DNA of 55,645 bases, from positions 437,236 through 492,880 of the forward strand of contig NZ_AYWO01000001.1 of assembly GCF_000502955.1 (NCBI RefSeq). The letters are read 5' to 3'. Each line of letters opens with the position of its first letter. The first letter of the stretch is position 1. Source of the stretch: Mesorhizobium sp. LNHC252B00 (GTDB taxonomy: Bacteria > Pseudomonadota > Alphaproteobacteria > Rhizobiales > Rhizobiaceae). Shown in pieces: positions 8,571 to 18,500 of this stretch. A program made the translations under genes and the position numbers. Under the pieces are notes generated by a model. It had not been told where the DNA came from and did no database searches. It saw nothing but the letters and a program-made list of their open reading frames with translations.

Positions 8571-9008
8571 CTAGCCGAGTCCCAGATGGCTTTTCAGGCT
8601 GGGTACCGATCCGAGTATGCGGTTGGTGAGGTCAGGGCCGGCGGCAGCTTCGGCCTGCTGGACCAGCGTTTCGCCGGCCTTCTGGATCTGAGCCAAATCG
8701 AGCCCAGACGCCTTGAGCGCCGCGAGGCCGTTGACCAGCGCGCCGGCCTTTTCGCCGAGAACCCCGCCAAGCGCGCCTTGCAACGACGACAGGAACCCGC
8801 CACCACCGCCAGCCGGAGCGGCGGCCATGACATCATACTGGTGGGCGAGGTCGTCGGCGCCGGGGATATTGGCGAAAAATGCCGAGGCGCTGGTGCCTTC
8901 CGCCTCATGTTCGAGCACCGAGAAGATGGTGCCGACGACTTTCTCCGCCGTCGCCTGGTCGAGGCCCGCTTTCTGCGAGACGGTGTTGACGATATCCTGG
9001 ACGTTCAT
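8571..9008 (-). CDS. Small Ala/Gly-rich protein of DUF2267/DUF2780-like type
   Basis: A 145-aa cytoplasmic-looking protein. The N-terminus (VQDIVNTVSQKAGLDQATAEKVVGTIFSVL) resembles the helical start of DUF2267/DUF2780-type proteins. A Pro/Gly linker around residues 63-73 leads to amphipathic helices rich in Ala and Leu. No catalytic motif is seen and function is unknown. It is convergent with gcd, 19 bases away. The family assignment is by resemblance and uncertain; that it is a real gene is supported by the long clean frame and codon use. Confidence 0.75.
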   Translation of the reverse strand: MNVQDIVNTVSQKAGLDQATAEKVVGTIFSVLEHEAEGTSASAFFANIPGADDLAHQYDVMAAAPAGGGGGFLSSLQGALGGVLGEKAGALVNGLAALKASGLDLAQIQKAGETLVQQAEAAAGPDLTNRILGSVPSLKSHLGLG

Positions 9009-9017
9009 GGTCTCACC

Positions 9018-9173
9018 TCAACCTTGGGTTTTCGCGTTTGTAGAGCGGTTCCGGTCACTGCGGACGCTGACCAAAGATCGTCTGCCCGCATCCACAGCCG
9101 CTGAGATTAGTGCCGGAGCCGTAGCGGCGGCAAGGACGATCGTGCTGGCGAGGATCGGGTGGGGCATGGTCAT
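9018..9173 (-). CDS. Possible small secreted peptide
   Basis: A 51-residue frame starting at an ATG with a strong AAAGGAG site seven bases upstream. The N-terminus (MTMPHPILASTIVLAAATAPALISAA) looks like a signal peptide or single membrane anchor, followed by a basic tail. It ends just upstream of the preceding entry, so the two could be co-transcribed. I do not recognise it, and short frames arise often in DNA this GC-rich. Confidence 0.35.
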   Translation of the reverse strand: MTMPHPILASTIVLAAATAPALISAAVDAGRRSLVSVRSDRNRSTNAKTQG

Positions 9174-9425
9174 TGCTCGCTCCTTTCGGGTCGGGACGCG
9201 TGAAGGCATGCCGGTCAAGGTGCCATCGATAGCGGACAGCTTCTTTCACTATTGTGGCAGCGCCAGCAGGATTATCGCCGATGACCAAGAAGTGATGACA
9301 TGGGCGCCCGCGGCGCCGGCCTTGCCGGCCGCACTTGCGTGACCGCGAGCGGGCGCTCGACTGGATCATGCCGCCTCGGTCCCTATGTAGCTCAGGTATC
9401 GAAGCTCGAAGCCGAGGAGTGCACA

Positions 9426-10316
9426 ATGACGAAATCAGCTGCCCCGACACTCACCATCACCCAGGCGATGATCGATGCCTATGACGAGTACACGCATCTG
9501 ACACTCGACCGCCGCCGCTTCATGGAGCAACTGACCCGGCTTGCCGGATCAGGCGCGGCGGCTGCGGCGATCGCGCCGCTTCTGGCGGCGAATTCCGCCC
9601 AGGCGGCAATCGTTGCCGACAACGATCCGCGGGTGAAGGGTGAGGACATCAGCTATCCCGGCAGCAGCGGCGAGATGAGGGGCTACCTGGTCAAGCCGGC
9701 GGATCAGGCGGGTAAGCTCGGCACGGTCATCGTCGTGCATGAAAACAGGGGACTCAACCCGCATATCCGCGACGTGGCGCGACGCGTGGCGCTCGAAGGG
9801 TTCGTGGCGCTGGCGCCGGATTTTCTGTCGCCGCTCGGCGGCACTCCGGCCGATGAGGATAAGGCGCGCGACATGTTCACCAAGCTCGATTCGGCGCAGA
9901 CCATTGCCGATGGTGTAGCGACTGTCGCTTTCCTCAAGGGCGACAAGGACGGCAACGGCAAGGTCGGTGCCGTCGGCTTCTGCTGGGGCGGCGGCACGGT
10001 CAACATGCTTGCCGTCAACGCGCCCGATCTCAATGCCGCCGTCGCCTATTACGGCATGCAGCCGAACGCCGCCGATGTGTCGAAGATCAAGGCGGCCTTG
10101 CTGCTGCACTATGGCGGACTGGACGAGCGCATCAATGCCGGCATCGATGCCTTCAAGAAGGCGCTCGACGCGGCGCATGTCGAATACACGGTCTATATCT
10201 ATGAAGGCGCCAACCATGCCTTCAACAACGACACCTCGGCCGCCCGCTACGACAAGAAAGCGGCCGATCTCGCCTGGGGACGCACGATCGCCTTCCTGAA
10301 GGAGAAGCTGGCGTAG
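9426..10316 (+). CDS. Dienelactone hydrolase family protein with Tat-like signal
   Basis: An alpha/beta hydrolase of the dienelactone hydrolase family. The Cys-Asp-His triad is visible: Cys186 in GFCWGGG, Asp233 in YGGLDERI and His264 in GANHAF, with the characteristic Glu106 in HENRGL. Residues 28-60 (DRRRFMEQL, then an Ala-rich stretch ending AANSAQA) look like a twin-arginine signal, suggesting export, although about 27 residues precede the arginines. The ATG is chosen because GAGGAG lies just before it and the upstream part of the frame is unlike the family. Length 296 aa. The natural substrate is unknown; relatives hydrolyse lactones or esters. Confidence 0.9.
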   Translation: MTKSAAPTLTITQAMIDAYDEYTHLTLDRRRFMEQLTRLAGSGAAAAAIAPLLAANSAQAAIVADNDPRVKGEDISYPGSSGEMRGYLVKPADQAGKLGTVIVVHENRGLNPHIRDVARRVALEGFVALAPDFLSPLGGTPADEDKARDMFTKLDSAQTIADGVATVAFLKGDKDGNGKVGAVGFCWGGGTVNMLAVNAPDLNAAVAYYGMQPNAADVSKIKAALLLHYGGLDERINAGIDAFKKALDAAHVEYTVYIYEGANHAFNNDTSAARYDKKAADLAWGRTIAFLKEKLA

Positions 10317-10319
10317 CTT

Positions 10320-11222
10320 TCAGCGGGCTGGTTTGTGGAAGGCGACGCCGGCGACTACCAGTGCAATGCCCAGGCAATCGGTGAGGCTTGGAATCTGGCG
10401 CAGCACGATGACACCGATCAGCGTCGCGGTGACCGGCAGCAGCGATAGCATCAGCGCGAAGCTGGCGCGCGGCAGCCGCGACATGGCGAGTTGGTCGCAG
10501 ATGTAGGGAATGACGGAGGAGCAGATGCCGACGCCGACGGCGGCGAGCAGCAGCGGCCGTGAGAAAAAGGCCGGCAGTGCATCTCTGAAGCCGATCGGCA
10601 GCACGATGATGAAAGCGATCGCCATGGCGGCACCAAGACTGGCGATGCCGCCGCCCGCGCCGGAAGCGGCGATGCGGTGCCCGAGCACGATGTAGCCGAC
10701 AAACAGAGTACCGTTGAGGAAGGCCCAGAACAGCCCAAGGGGATCACTCGACCATTTGACGTCGATGAGCAGCAAGGTGCCGGCGACGGCAACGGCAAGG
10801 GCGGCGAGATTGCGCGGGGTCTTGAGGCCGATCACCGCGACACCGATGGTGCCGACGAATTCGATCGCCGCCACCAGCGAGATCGGCAAGCGGTCGAGCG
10901 CCAGGTAGAACGAACAGTTCATCACCGCCAGGCAGGCGCCGAAGGCCAGCAACCGCAGCCGGGTCGAGCGATCGGCGCGGACGAGCGTTCGCCATGGACG
11001 GGTCATTGGTGCGAAGATCAGCGCGGCGGTAGCGATGCGCAGCCAGGCCATGCCGAGCACGCCGACATGCGGGAAAAGCAGCACGGCAAATGCCGGCCCG
11101 AGATAATGGAAGACGGCGCTGACGCCGAACCAGACATGCGGCGGCAGTGTTGTCGCCAGCCTGCGGAAGGGAAGGCCGGCAACAGCGGGGTCTGCCGCAG
11201 GAGCTTGCGTCTGATCATCCAT
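10320..11222 (-). CDS. EamA/DMT-family transporter (RhtA-like exporter)
   Basis: A 300-aa inner-membrane protein with about ten hydrophobic helices in two EamA repeats, the drug/metabolite transporter fold. The region ALIGVIVLRQIPSLTDCLGIALVVAGVA near the C-terminus is typical of amino-acid or metabolite exporters such as RhtA. It is transcribed divergently from the Lrp-family regulator that starts 89 bases away. That arrangement commonly means the regulator controls the exporter in response to an amino acid. The substrate is not deducible from the sequence. Confidence 0.88.
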   Translation of the reverse strand: MDDQTQAPAADPAVAGLPFRRLATTLPPHVWFGVSAVFHYLGPAFAVLLFPHVGVLGMAWLRIATAALIFAPMTRPWRTLVRADRSTRLRLLAFGACLAVMNCSFYLALDRLPISLVAAIEFVGTIGVAVIGLKTPRNLAALAVAVAGTLLLIDVKWSSDPLGLFWAFLNGTLFVGYIVLGHRIAASGAGGGIASLGAAMAIAFIIVLPIGFRDALPAFFSRPLLLAAVGVGICSSVIPYICDQLAMSRLPRASFALMLSLLPVTATLIGVIVLRQIPSLTDCLGIALVVAGVAFHKPAR

Positions 11223-11311
11223 CGGATCAGTATCGCAGGCGATTTTGCCTGTTCATATGGGTGATGATTGGCCTTTCCGGCCGGTATCCTCACGGAAGCA
11301 AGGATCTTTCC

Positions 11312-11791
11312 ATGAAACGCCTTCGGATTGAAAGCGCCGACCTCGATGCCGCGGATATGAAAATCCTGCTCTTGCTGGAAAAGGACGCGCGCATCAGCAC
11401 GGCGGAGCTTGCGCGCTCGGTCGGCCTGTCGGCGCCGAGCGTGGCCGAGCGCATCAAGCGGTTGCAGGAGAGCGGGGTCATCGAGGCCTATTCGGTCAGG
11501 ATCAATCCCGCGGCACTCGGCCTGCCGGTGTCGGCGTGGCTGCGCATCCGTCCGGTACCGGGGCAACTGGCTGTCGTGGCCGAGATCATCCGCGATCTGC
11601 CTGAGATCGCACAATGCGACCGGGTGACCGGCGAAGATTGTTTCATCGCGCTGGCGCATGTCGGCTCGGTGGCCGAACTCGAGCGTGTGATCGACCGCAT
11701 CATCCCTTACGCGATGACCAATACGGCGATCATCCAGTCGTCGCCGGTGGTGGCGCGCTCACCGCTGGCAGCGGTGAAGCATACGGTTTGA
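11312..11791 (+). CDS. Lrp/AsnC family transcriptional regulator
   Basis: A 159-aa regulator. The N-terminal winged helix (ADMKILLLLEKDARISTAELARSVGLS, about 14-40) contains the Lrp-type HTH with SVAERIKRLQESGVIEAY. The C-terminal RAM/ACT-like domain carries CDRVTGEDCFIALAHVGSVAELERVID, where small-molecule effectors bind and octamers form in this family. The ATG is chosen over in-frame upstream starts because the family begins here. Divergent to the EamA exporter, its likely target; effector probably an amino acid (inference). Confidence 0.92.
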   Translation: MKRLRIESADLDAADMKILLLLEKDARISTAELARSVGLSAPSVAERIKRLQESGVIEAYSVRINPAALGLPVSAWLRIRPVPGQLAVVAEIIRDLPEIAQCDRVTGEDCFIALAHVGSVAELERVIDRIIPYAMTNTAIIQSSPVVARSPLAAVKHTV

Positions 11792-11805
11792 GCGAGCAGG
11801 AACGT

Positions 11806-12003
11806 TTATGCGTGGCCGCGCTTCAGGCGGGCGCGCTTCAGGATGGTGCGCCAGCGGATCATGTCGAACGGGATCGGCTCGTTGTTGTTGGCAATATGGA
11901 AGATCTCGTTGTCGACATTCTTGAGCGAGCGCCAGAAATCATAGTCGGTGATGCGCGGATCGGCAGCCAGCTTGTCCACTTCGACCTTGATGTCGGTTTT
12001 CAT
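11806..12003 (-). CDS. Small conserved-looking hypothetical protein
   Basis: A 65-aa acidic-then-basic protein (KTDIKVEVDKLAADPRITDYDFWRSL, ending KRARLKRGHA). The start is chosen at the ATG preceded by GAGGAAAGTGC; a longer frame exists but lacks a ribosome site. There is no signal peptide or membrane helix and no recognised domain. It is convergent with the Lrp gene. Confidence 0.6.
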   Translation of the reverse strand: MKTDIKVEVDKLAADPRITDYDFWRSLKNVDNEIFHIANNNEPIPFDMIRWRTILKRARLKRGHA

Positions 12004-12148
12004 GCACTTTCCTCGAACCGGCTTCGCCGCGCCGCCCGCATCGCAACCCAATGCGATCGTTTTCAACCGCTCCGCTGAGTCGTTCAACGGCTCAATTGGC
12101 TTGTTCCCGTTAAAACCTCGGTAAGGTTAACGCGGGCGCCGAGTGGCT

Positions 12149-12634
12149 TCAAGCGGGCTTGCGGCGAATCCCGATTGAACGGCCGGCGCGCTCCGGCATC
12201 GGCAGTGCCGAATGGGCGGCGCGCATGGCCTCGACCTTGGCAAGCACATCGGCTGGGAAGGGTGCGACCTTCGGCCCCGACATGTCGACATGCAGGGACA
12301 GCGTCTCGGAGGTGGCGGCGAGCCAGCCGTCGACGTGGCGGATTTCCTGGTAGGCCCGCAGCCGCTTGTCGTCATGATCGAGGAGTTGGAAGGAGACCGT
12401 GACCTTGTGCTCGAGATGCAGCTCCTGCACGTAGCAAACATGGACTTCGGCTGTGTAGATGGTGAGCCGCCGCTGGCTCACGTAATCCAGTCCCATGCCG
12501 ATCGCCTCGAAGGCGTTGTCCGAACACCGGTCGAACAGCACGTTGTAATAGGCCATGTTAAGATGGCCGTTGTAGTCGATCCAGTCCTTCTCGATGTCCA
12601 TGGGTTTGGAGACGAAGGGGGCAGGGATAGGCAT
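12149..12634 (-). CDS. Acyl-CoA thioesterase, hot-dog fold (4HBT-like)
   Basis: A 161-aa thioesterase-family protein. The segment DIEKDWIDYNGHLNMAYYN (residues 13-31) is the hot-dog active-site region, with Asp in DYNGHLN corresponding to the 4-hydroxybenzoyl-CoA thioesterase catalytic position. Strand residues VHVCYVQELHLEHKVTVSFQLLDHD follow the usual pattern. It would hydrolyse a short or medium acyl-CoA in the cytoplasm. Rhizobial relatives include betainyl/carnitinyl-CoA thioesterases, but nothing local (no carnitine dehydrogenase) supports that specificity here. Confidence 0.85.
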   Translation of the reverse strand: MPIPAPFVSKPMDIEKDWIDYNGHLNMAYYNVLFDRCSDNAFEAIGMGLDYVSQRRLTIYTAEVHVCYVQELHLEHKVTVSFQLLDHDDKRLRAYQEIRHVDGWLAATSETLSLHVDMSGPKVAPFPADVLAKVEAMRAAHSALPMPERAGRSIGIRRKPA

Positions 12635-12817
12635 CGAAACTTCCTTGTTTGGTGCTGGACAGAGCGTGGCCGGTGAGTGTCTTCATTCTGACGCAATTCC
12701 TCAGGGAAAGCGCTACGCGGTTTCCCGGGAAAACCGCTTCGCACTTTTCTTGGAATTGCTTTAGGCATCCATAGACGCATAACAAGCATGGGCGCTGGTC
12801 CATCCGCGGAGGAATTC

Positions 12818-14230
12818 ATGGCTCTGAGCGACCTCAACCCAGTCGAACGCAACGAGGAAGGCATCGCTGCCGTGCTCGGCATCCTCAAGCAGCGGCTCGG
12901 CGAACGCTTCCAGACCGGCGAGGCCATCCGCTCGCAGCACGCGCACACCACCACCTATATTCCGACGCAGGCGCCGGACGGCGTCGCTTTCCCGGAGACG
13001 ACGGCCGAGGTGCAGGAGATCGTCCGCGCCTGCGCCGCGCACCGTGTGCCGGTCATTGCCTTCGGTGTCGGATCGTCGCTGGAAGGCCACACCAACGCAC
13101 CGGGCGGCGGCATATCGGTCGACACCTCACGCATGAACCGCATTCTTGCGGTCAATCCGCAGGATCTCGACTGCACGGTCGAGCCCGGCGTCACCCGCGA
13201 GGATCTGAACCGGCATCTGCGCGACACTGGCCTGTTCTTTCCAATCGATCCGGGCGCCAATGCCTCGCTCGGCGGCATGGCGGCGACACGCGCATCCGGC
13301 ACCAATGCTGTGCGCTACGGCACGATGCGCGAGAATGTGCTTTCGCTGACGGCCGTCATGGCCGACGGCGAGACGGTGACGACCGGCAAGCGCGCGAAAA
13401 AAAGCTCGGCCGGCTATGATTTGACGCGGCTGCTGGTCGGCTCGGAAGGCACGCTCGGCATCATCACCTCGCTGACCTTGAAGTTGCAAGGCATCCCGCA
13501 AGCGATCTCCGGCGGCGTCTGCCCGTTTCCGAGCGTCGAGGCGGCCTGCAACGCGGTCATCGCGACGATCCAGATGGGCATACCGGTGGCGCGGATCGAA
13601 CTGGTCAATGCTTTGCAGATGCGGGCGATGAAGAATTATTCCAAGCTCGACTATCCCGAGAGCCCATGCCTGTTCGTCGAGTTCCACGGCAGCGATGCCG
13701 GCGTGGCGGAGCAGGCCGAGACCTTCGGCATGATCGCGGAGGAAAATGGCGGCGGGCCGTTCCTGTGGACCAGCGTTGCCGAGGAGCGCACGAAACTGTG
13801 GAAGGCCAGGCACGACGCCTATTGGTCGTCGCTGACGCTGCGGCCAGGCGCCAAGGGCCTGTCTACCGATGTCTGCGTGCCGATTTCGCGCTTTGCCGAA
13901 TGTGTCATGGAAACCGAAGCCGACATCGCCGAAATGGGCCTGATCGCGCCGATCGTCGGCCATGCCGGCGACGGTAATTTTCACGTGTTGGTGCTGATGG
14001 ACGTGAACGATCCCAAGGAGATCGCGCAGTCCGAAAAATTCGTCGCGCGGCTCAATATGCGAGCAATCGCCATGGATGGCACCTGCACTGGCGAGCACGG
14101 CATCGGCCAGGGCAAGATCGGCTTCCTGCGCCACGAGCTCGGCCACGGCGTCGACATCATGCGCACCATCAAGCAGGCGCTGGATCCGCAAAACATCATG
14201 AATCCGGGCAAGATATTGCCGGGAAACTAG
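12818..14230 (+). CDS. FAD-binding oxidase, D-lactate/glycolate oxidase GlcD-type
   Basis: A 470-aa flavoprotein of the D-2-hydroxyacid dehydrogenase class. The FAD_binding_4 (PCMH) domain has the pyrophosphate loop GVGSSLEGHTNAPGGG (83-98) and PGANASLGGMAATRASG. The C-terminal oxidase domain has GHAGDGNFH (381-389) and GTCTGEHGIGQGK (421-433), which bind metal and substrate. The ATG is chosen because GGAGGA lies five bases before it; an ATG ten codons upstream lacks a site. It probably oxidises D-lactate or glycolate to the keto acid. No GlcE or GlcF subunits are adjacent, so a stand-alone D-lactate dehydrogenase (cytochrome-type) is more likely than a GlcDEF complex. Confidence 0.92.
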   Translation: MALSDLNPVERNEEGIAAVLGILKQRLGERFQTGEAIRSQHAHTTTYIPTQAPDGVAFPETTAEVQEIVRACAAHRVPVIAFGVGSSLEGHTNAPGGGISVDTSRMNRILAVNPQDLDCTVEPGVTREDLNRHLRDTGLFFPIDPGANASLGGMAATRASGTNAVRYGTMRENVLSLTAVMADGETVTTGKRAKKSSAGYDLTRLLVGSEGTLGIITSLTLKLQGIPQAISGGVCPFPSVEAACNAVIATIQMGIPVARIELVNALQMRAMKNYSKLDYPESPCLFVEFHGSDAGVAEQAETFGMIAEENGGGPFLWTSVAEERTKLWKARHDAYWSSLTLRPGAKGLSTDVCVPISRFAECVMETEADIAEMGLIAPIVGHAGDGNFHVLVLMDVNDPKEIAQSEKFVARLNMRAIAMDGTCTGEHGIGQGKIGFLRHELGHGVDIMRTIKQALDPQNIMNPGKILPGN

Positions 14231-14477
14231 GCGGGTCCTCGGACGCAATGCGGCGATCAAGGCCAGCGGCGAGCGCCAACCTGCGAAAATCGAAAAACTG
14301 AATTGGTGGCGTTCGATGTCGACCAGCGCGGACACGTTCCAAAGAAGCTAGTCCCAATGGCCAGCGAAGCTAATCCCCATTTGGCCTGGCACGACGCCGC
14401 TCTGGTCATCGCGGTTGGGCCGGCAGCGGGTGTCGACCATGTCCGCATGCGCCCAAAGCGGAAGTAAATCCGGAACG

Positions 14478-15464
14478 TTAGCGTGTGATCGCAGGCTTCT
14501 CCTGCGCGCCCTGAACAAGGGTTTGCAGCATGGGGCGGGTTGGCGCGAAGAACGTCGTGCCGGTGTGCGGCGTGGAGAAATCAAGCAGCCGGTCGTAAGC
14601 GCCCGGCGGCTCGCCGATATACATCCGCTGCAGCATTTTCTCGATCACCCAGAGATACCTGGAATAGCCGATAAAGTAGGTGCCGAACTCCTGCTGTCCC
14701 GGTCGGCCGAAGGGCATGTTGTCGCGCAATATGTCGTATTCGTTACCGTCGGCATCTTCGATGGTGGCGAGCGACTTGTGCGACTTGCGCGGGGCGTCGT
14801 CATCGTCGATTTCGATGTTATCGATCTTGGTGCGGCCGATGATCTCTTCCTGGAGCGGTGTCGGGGTTCGCGCCCACGCCTGGAGATCGTGCAGGTATTT
14901 CTGAACGACGACATAGCTGCCTCCGGCGAAGTCGGCATCCTCATCGCCGACGAGCGCTGAGGCCGGCAGATCCAGCCCGGTCGGGTTGGCCGTGCCGTCG
15001 ACGAAGCCGAGCAGGTCGCGCGCATCGAAATAGCGAAAGCCCGAGACTTCGTCGACGACGTTCACGCCGTCACCGAGATTGTCGAGCAGAATGCGCTCGA
15101 ACTCAAAGCACATGTCGGAGCGTTCGGAGCGGATGTGGAAAAGAAGGTCGCCGGCGGTCGAAGGGGCCGAATGAACAGCGCCCTTAATCGGCGCGAACGG
15201 TTTCAGTTCCAGCGGCCGCCCATCTGGAGAAAGACGATCCCAGAGATCGCGGCCGATGCCGGCAATGCACGAAAGCCGTCCCGAAAGGTCACGGAATCCG
15301 ACATTCTTCACCAGATCATCAAGTTCTCCGAGCACGGAGGCGACCTTGGCGAGCGCGCTCCGCTCGTTGGCGACATTGACGACAAGAAAGACCGCCGAAA
15401 GCGACAGCGGAGCGTCGATACTTTGCGCGTCGATAGGCACGCGATCCCAGTTCTTGCCCGACAT
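14478..15464 (-). CDS. DyP-type haem peroxidase
   Basis: A 328-aa dye-decolourising peroxidase. The family signature GFVDGTANP is at residues 153-161 with the catalytic Asp156. The proximal haem ligand is probably His229 in PRKSHK, and the distal arginine Arg247 is in ILRDNMPFG. No signal peptide is present, so it should be cytoplasmic, as for class B enzymes (YfeX-like, about 300 residues). No encapsulin gene is adjacent. GGAG precedes the ATG by seven bases. Physiological substrate unknown. Confidence 0.93.
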   Translation of the reverse strand: MSGKNWDRVPIDAQSIDAPLSLSAVFLVVNVANERSALAKVASVLGELDDLVKNVGFRDLSGRLSCIAGIGRDLWDRLSPDGRPLELKPFAPIKGAVHSAPSTAGDLLFHIRSERSDMCFEFERILLDNLGDGVNVVDEVSGFRYFDARDLLGFVDGTANPTGLDLPASALVGDEDADFAGGSYVVVQKYLHDLQAWARTPTPLQEEIIGRTKIDNIEIDDDDAPRKSHKSLATIEDADGNEYDILRDNMPFGRPGQQEFGTYFIGYSRYLWVIEKMLQRMYIGEPPGAYDRLLDFSTPHTGTTFFAPTRPMLQTLVQGAQEKPAITR

Positions 15465-15595
15465 CTAGATTCTCCACTTCGCCGGGATTTGTTTCAGATC
15501 ACCGGACATCACGCAACACCGGATGAATTGCCTCTTTATCGACACGCGGATGCGGGTAGAGTGCGGCAGAATTTCAATCAACCTGTTCGGAGCTG

Positions 15596-18500
15596 ATGCT
15601 CGCTCGCCTGTTCGTGACCTTCGGTGGCCTTTTTGTGCTGGTGCTCTGTGCGGCGCTGGTGGTGCCGTATTTTGTCGACTGGACTAGCTACCGCGCCGAT
15701 TTCGAACGCGAGGCAAGCGCCATTCTCGGCCGCAAGGTGACCGTGCGGGGCGACGCCACGGCCAGGCTGTTGCCGTTCCCGTCGGTGACCTTCGCAAATG
15801 TCGCCGTCGCCGGCGGCCCCAACGGCCAGCCGGCCATGACCGTCGAGACGTTTTCGATGGATGCGGAACTCGCACCCTTCCTGCGCGGTGAAGTGCTGAT
15901 CTTCGACATGCGGCTGGTGCGGCCGAAAGCGACCATCGATATCGCCAATGATGGCACGGTCGACTGGGCGATGCGGCCGTCCTCGCCGTTCGATCTCAAC
16001 CAGATCTCGATCGAAAAGCTGACGGTGACGGAAGGCCAGGTCGAGCTGCGCCATGCGGCCGGCGGGCGCAGCCATCTCATGTCCGAGATCAACTCGACCA
16101 TTTCGGCCAAGTCGCTGGCCGGCCCGTGGCGCATGGACGGCACGCTTCGGCTGGACGGATTGCGCACCGCGGTCGCGGCCTCCACCGGCAAGGCAGAAGG
16201 CACCGGACAGATGCGGCTTCGGCTGAAGGCCGATCCCGATGTCTATCCGCTGGTCATCGAGACCGACGGCAATGCCGGCATCGTCAATGGGGCGGCCGTC
16301 TATTCGGGCCAGTTCAAGATTTCAAATCAGGACAAGAATGGTGCCGACAAGAACAGCGCAGAGTTGCGCGGCACCGATGGCGAGACGGTGAAGGTCTCTG
16401 GCGGCAAGCCCGATCCGGGCTTTCGCCTGAACGGCAAGTTTTCGCTCGACCATCAGAAGCTGGGCGTCGACGAATTTCGCTTCGAGACCGGGCCGCTCGA
16501 CAATCCCTACACCGCCGACGGCAAGGCCTCGGTCGATCTCGGGCTAAAGCCGAGCTTTGCCATCGAAGCCAGTGGCGCTCAGGTGCAGCTCGACGAGGCG
16601 GTGGGTGCGCAAGCTGGTGCCGGCCTGACATTGGATCAGCGCATTGCAGGGCTGGAGCAGGCTTTGCTCGATCTGCCGAAGCCGACCATTCCCGGTACCG
16701 TCGAGGTCAAGCTGCCAGCGGTGGTGGCCGGCGACACCACGGTGCGCGACGTTCATCTTTCCGCCGAGCCGGTCGATGGCGGCTGGTCGGTGAAATCGCT
16801 TGCAGCGACCTTGCCCGGTCGCACCAGGCTGGAAGCCGATGGCAAGGTCTTGCTCAATGTGGAGGGCCATTTCGGCTTCAACGGCTCGTTGCTGCTGGCC
16901 GTGGCTCAGCCTTCGGGTTTTGCAGCGTGGCTGTCGAAGGACGTCGACGAGGCGGTCCGCCGTTTGCCCGCCGCCGGCTTCAAAGCCAAGGTCGACCTCT
17001 CGGAAAAGCGGCAGGCCTTCAGTGACCTCGAACTGATCCTGGGCAAGGCGAAGTTTTCCGGCCGCATCGATGCTAGCCAACCTGACGATGCCAAGCCGTC
17101 GGTGCTGATGCGGCTCGAAGGCGGCGAGCTCGATGTCGACGGCCTGGCGGCCTTTGCCTCGATCTTCGTCAGCGACAAGGGCGCCAATCGCTTTGCCGAC
17201 CGCGACCTCGATTTCCAGATCAAGGCAGGGCCGGTCAGCGCCGGCGGGCTGACCGCCGACACGGTCGATACCGCGCTGAGGTTGCGCGACGGGCTGCTCG
17301 AAATCGACCGGCTGTCGGTGGGCGGGCTGGCCGGGGCCTCGATCAGCGCCACCGGCAGGATCAAGGATTTCCCGGCACGCCCGACCGGCAAGCTCGACGC
17401 CTCGGTGGTTGCCGTCGACCTTAAGCCATTGATCGACGTCGCCGCCCAGCATTATCCCGACAGCGCCGTGCTCAAGGGACTGGCAAGCCGTGCCGCCGCC
17501 TATCCCGAGCTGTTCCAGGATGCGCGCGTCGACCTGGTGGCGAGTGCCGCCGACAATGGCGACGGCACCTCGGGCCTGGCGGTGAGCGGGCAAGGGAAGG
17601 CCGGCGGGTCGGCTTTTTCCGCCTCGCTGTCGGGAAGGGGGGCGGGGGACAAGCTTCTCGAAGCGCCGGTGGCGCTGACCTTCAACGCCAAAAATCCTGA
17701 CGCCACTGCGCTGCTGGCGCTCTACGGCCTGCCGGCGCTGCCGCTTGGCATGCTGGGCGAGGCAAGCACGGACATCCAAGCCAAGGGCACGCTTGGCGGC
17801 GGCCTGGCGACGAGTTTCAGCCTTGCCGGTGACGACTTCAAGGCCGGTTTCGAGGGGACGATCGCCGATACGCCGCAAGGCCTCGCCGCCAAGGGCAAGC
17901 TTAGCCTCGACGCTGCCGACATCGAACCATGGCTGATGACGTCAGGCATCGGCCTGCCAGGCATGGGGGCTGGCATGTCGACGTCGCTCTCGGCGCAGGG
18001 TGATTATGGCAACGGGCTGCTGGTGCTGGACGAACTCAGCGGCGCCATCAACGAAGCGGCGGTGTCCGGCGACGTCAATGTCGACGTCAAGGACGGCGTG
18101 CCGCATCTGGCCGGAGCGCTGGTGCTCGACGAACTTGATCTCGATCCGATGGCGGTGGCGCTGTTTGGCGATTCCGCCTTTCTTGCCGACAAGGAAGGGG
18201 TCGATAAGGGTGGGGCGTGGCCGGCCACGCCTATCAGCCAGAAATCCAGCCTGCCGTTCACCGCCGATCTCGATCTGACGACGGCAGCCCTTGCCGCCGG
18301 TCGGTTCGCCACTGCGTATGATGCCGCCTTTTCGCTCAAGCTCGACCAGGAAGGTATTCGCGTTTCGGATCTCAAGGCGAAATTGCTGGGTGGCGCGCTG
18401 ACCGGCCTGTTCGAGCTGAAGAACAATGACGGCACCGGACTTTTCACTGGGCAGATGAAATTGGCCGGCGCCGATCTTGCGACCATGCTGCCGGATGCCG

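Noticed and set aside
16544..17878. 444-codon minus-strand frame inside the AsmA gene
   Set aside because: Antisense shadow; no start signals and no recognisable protein.
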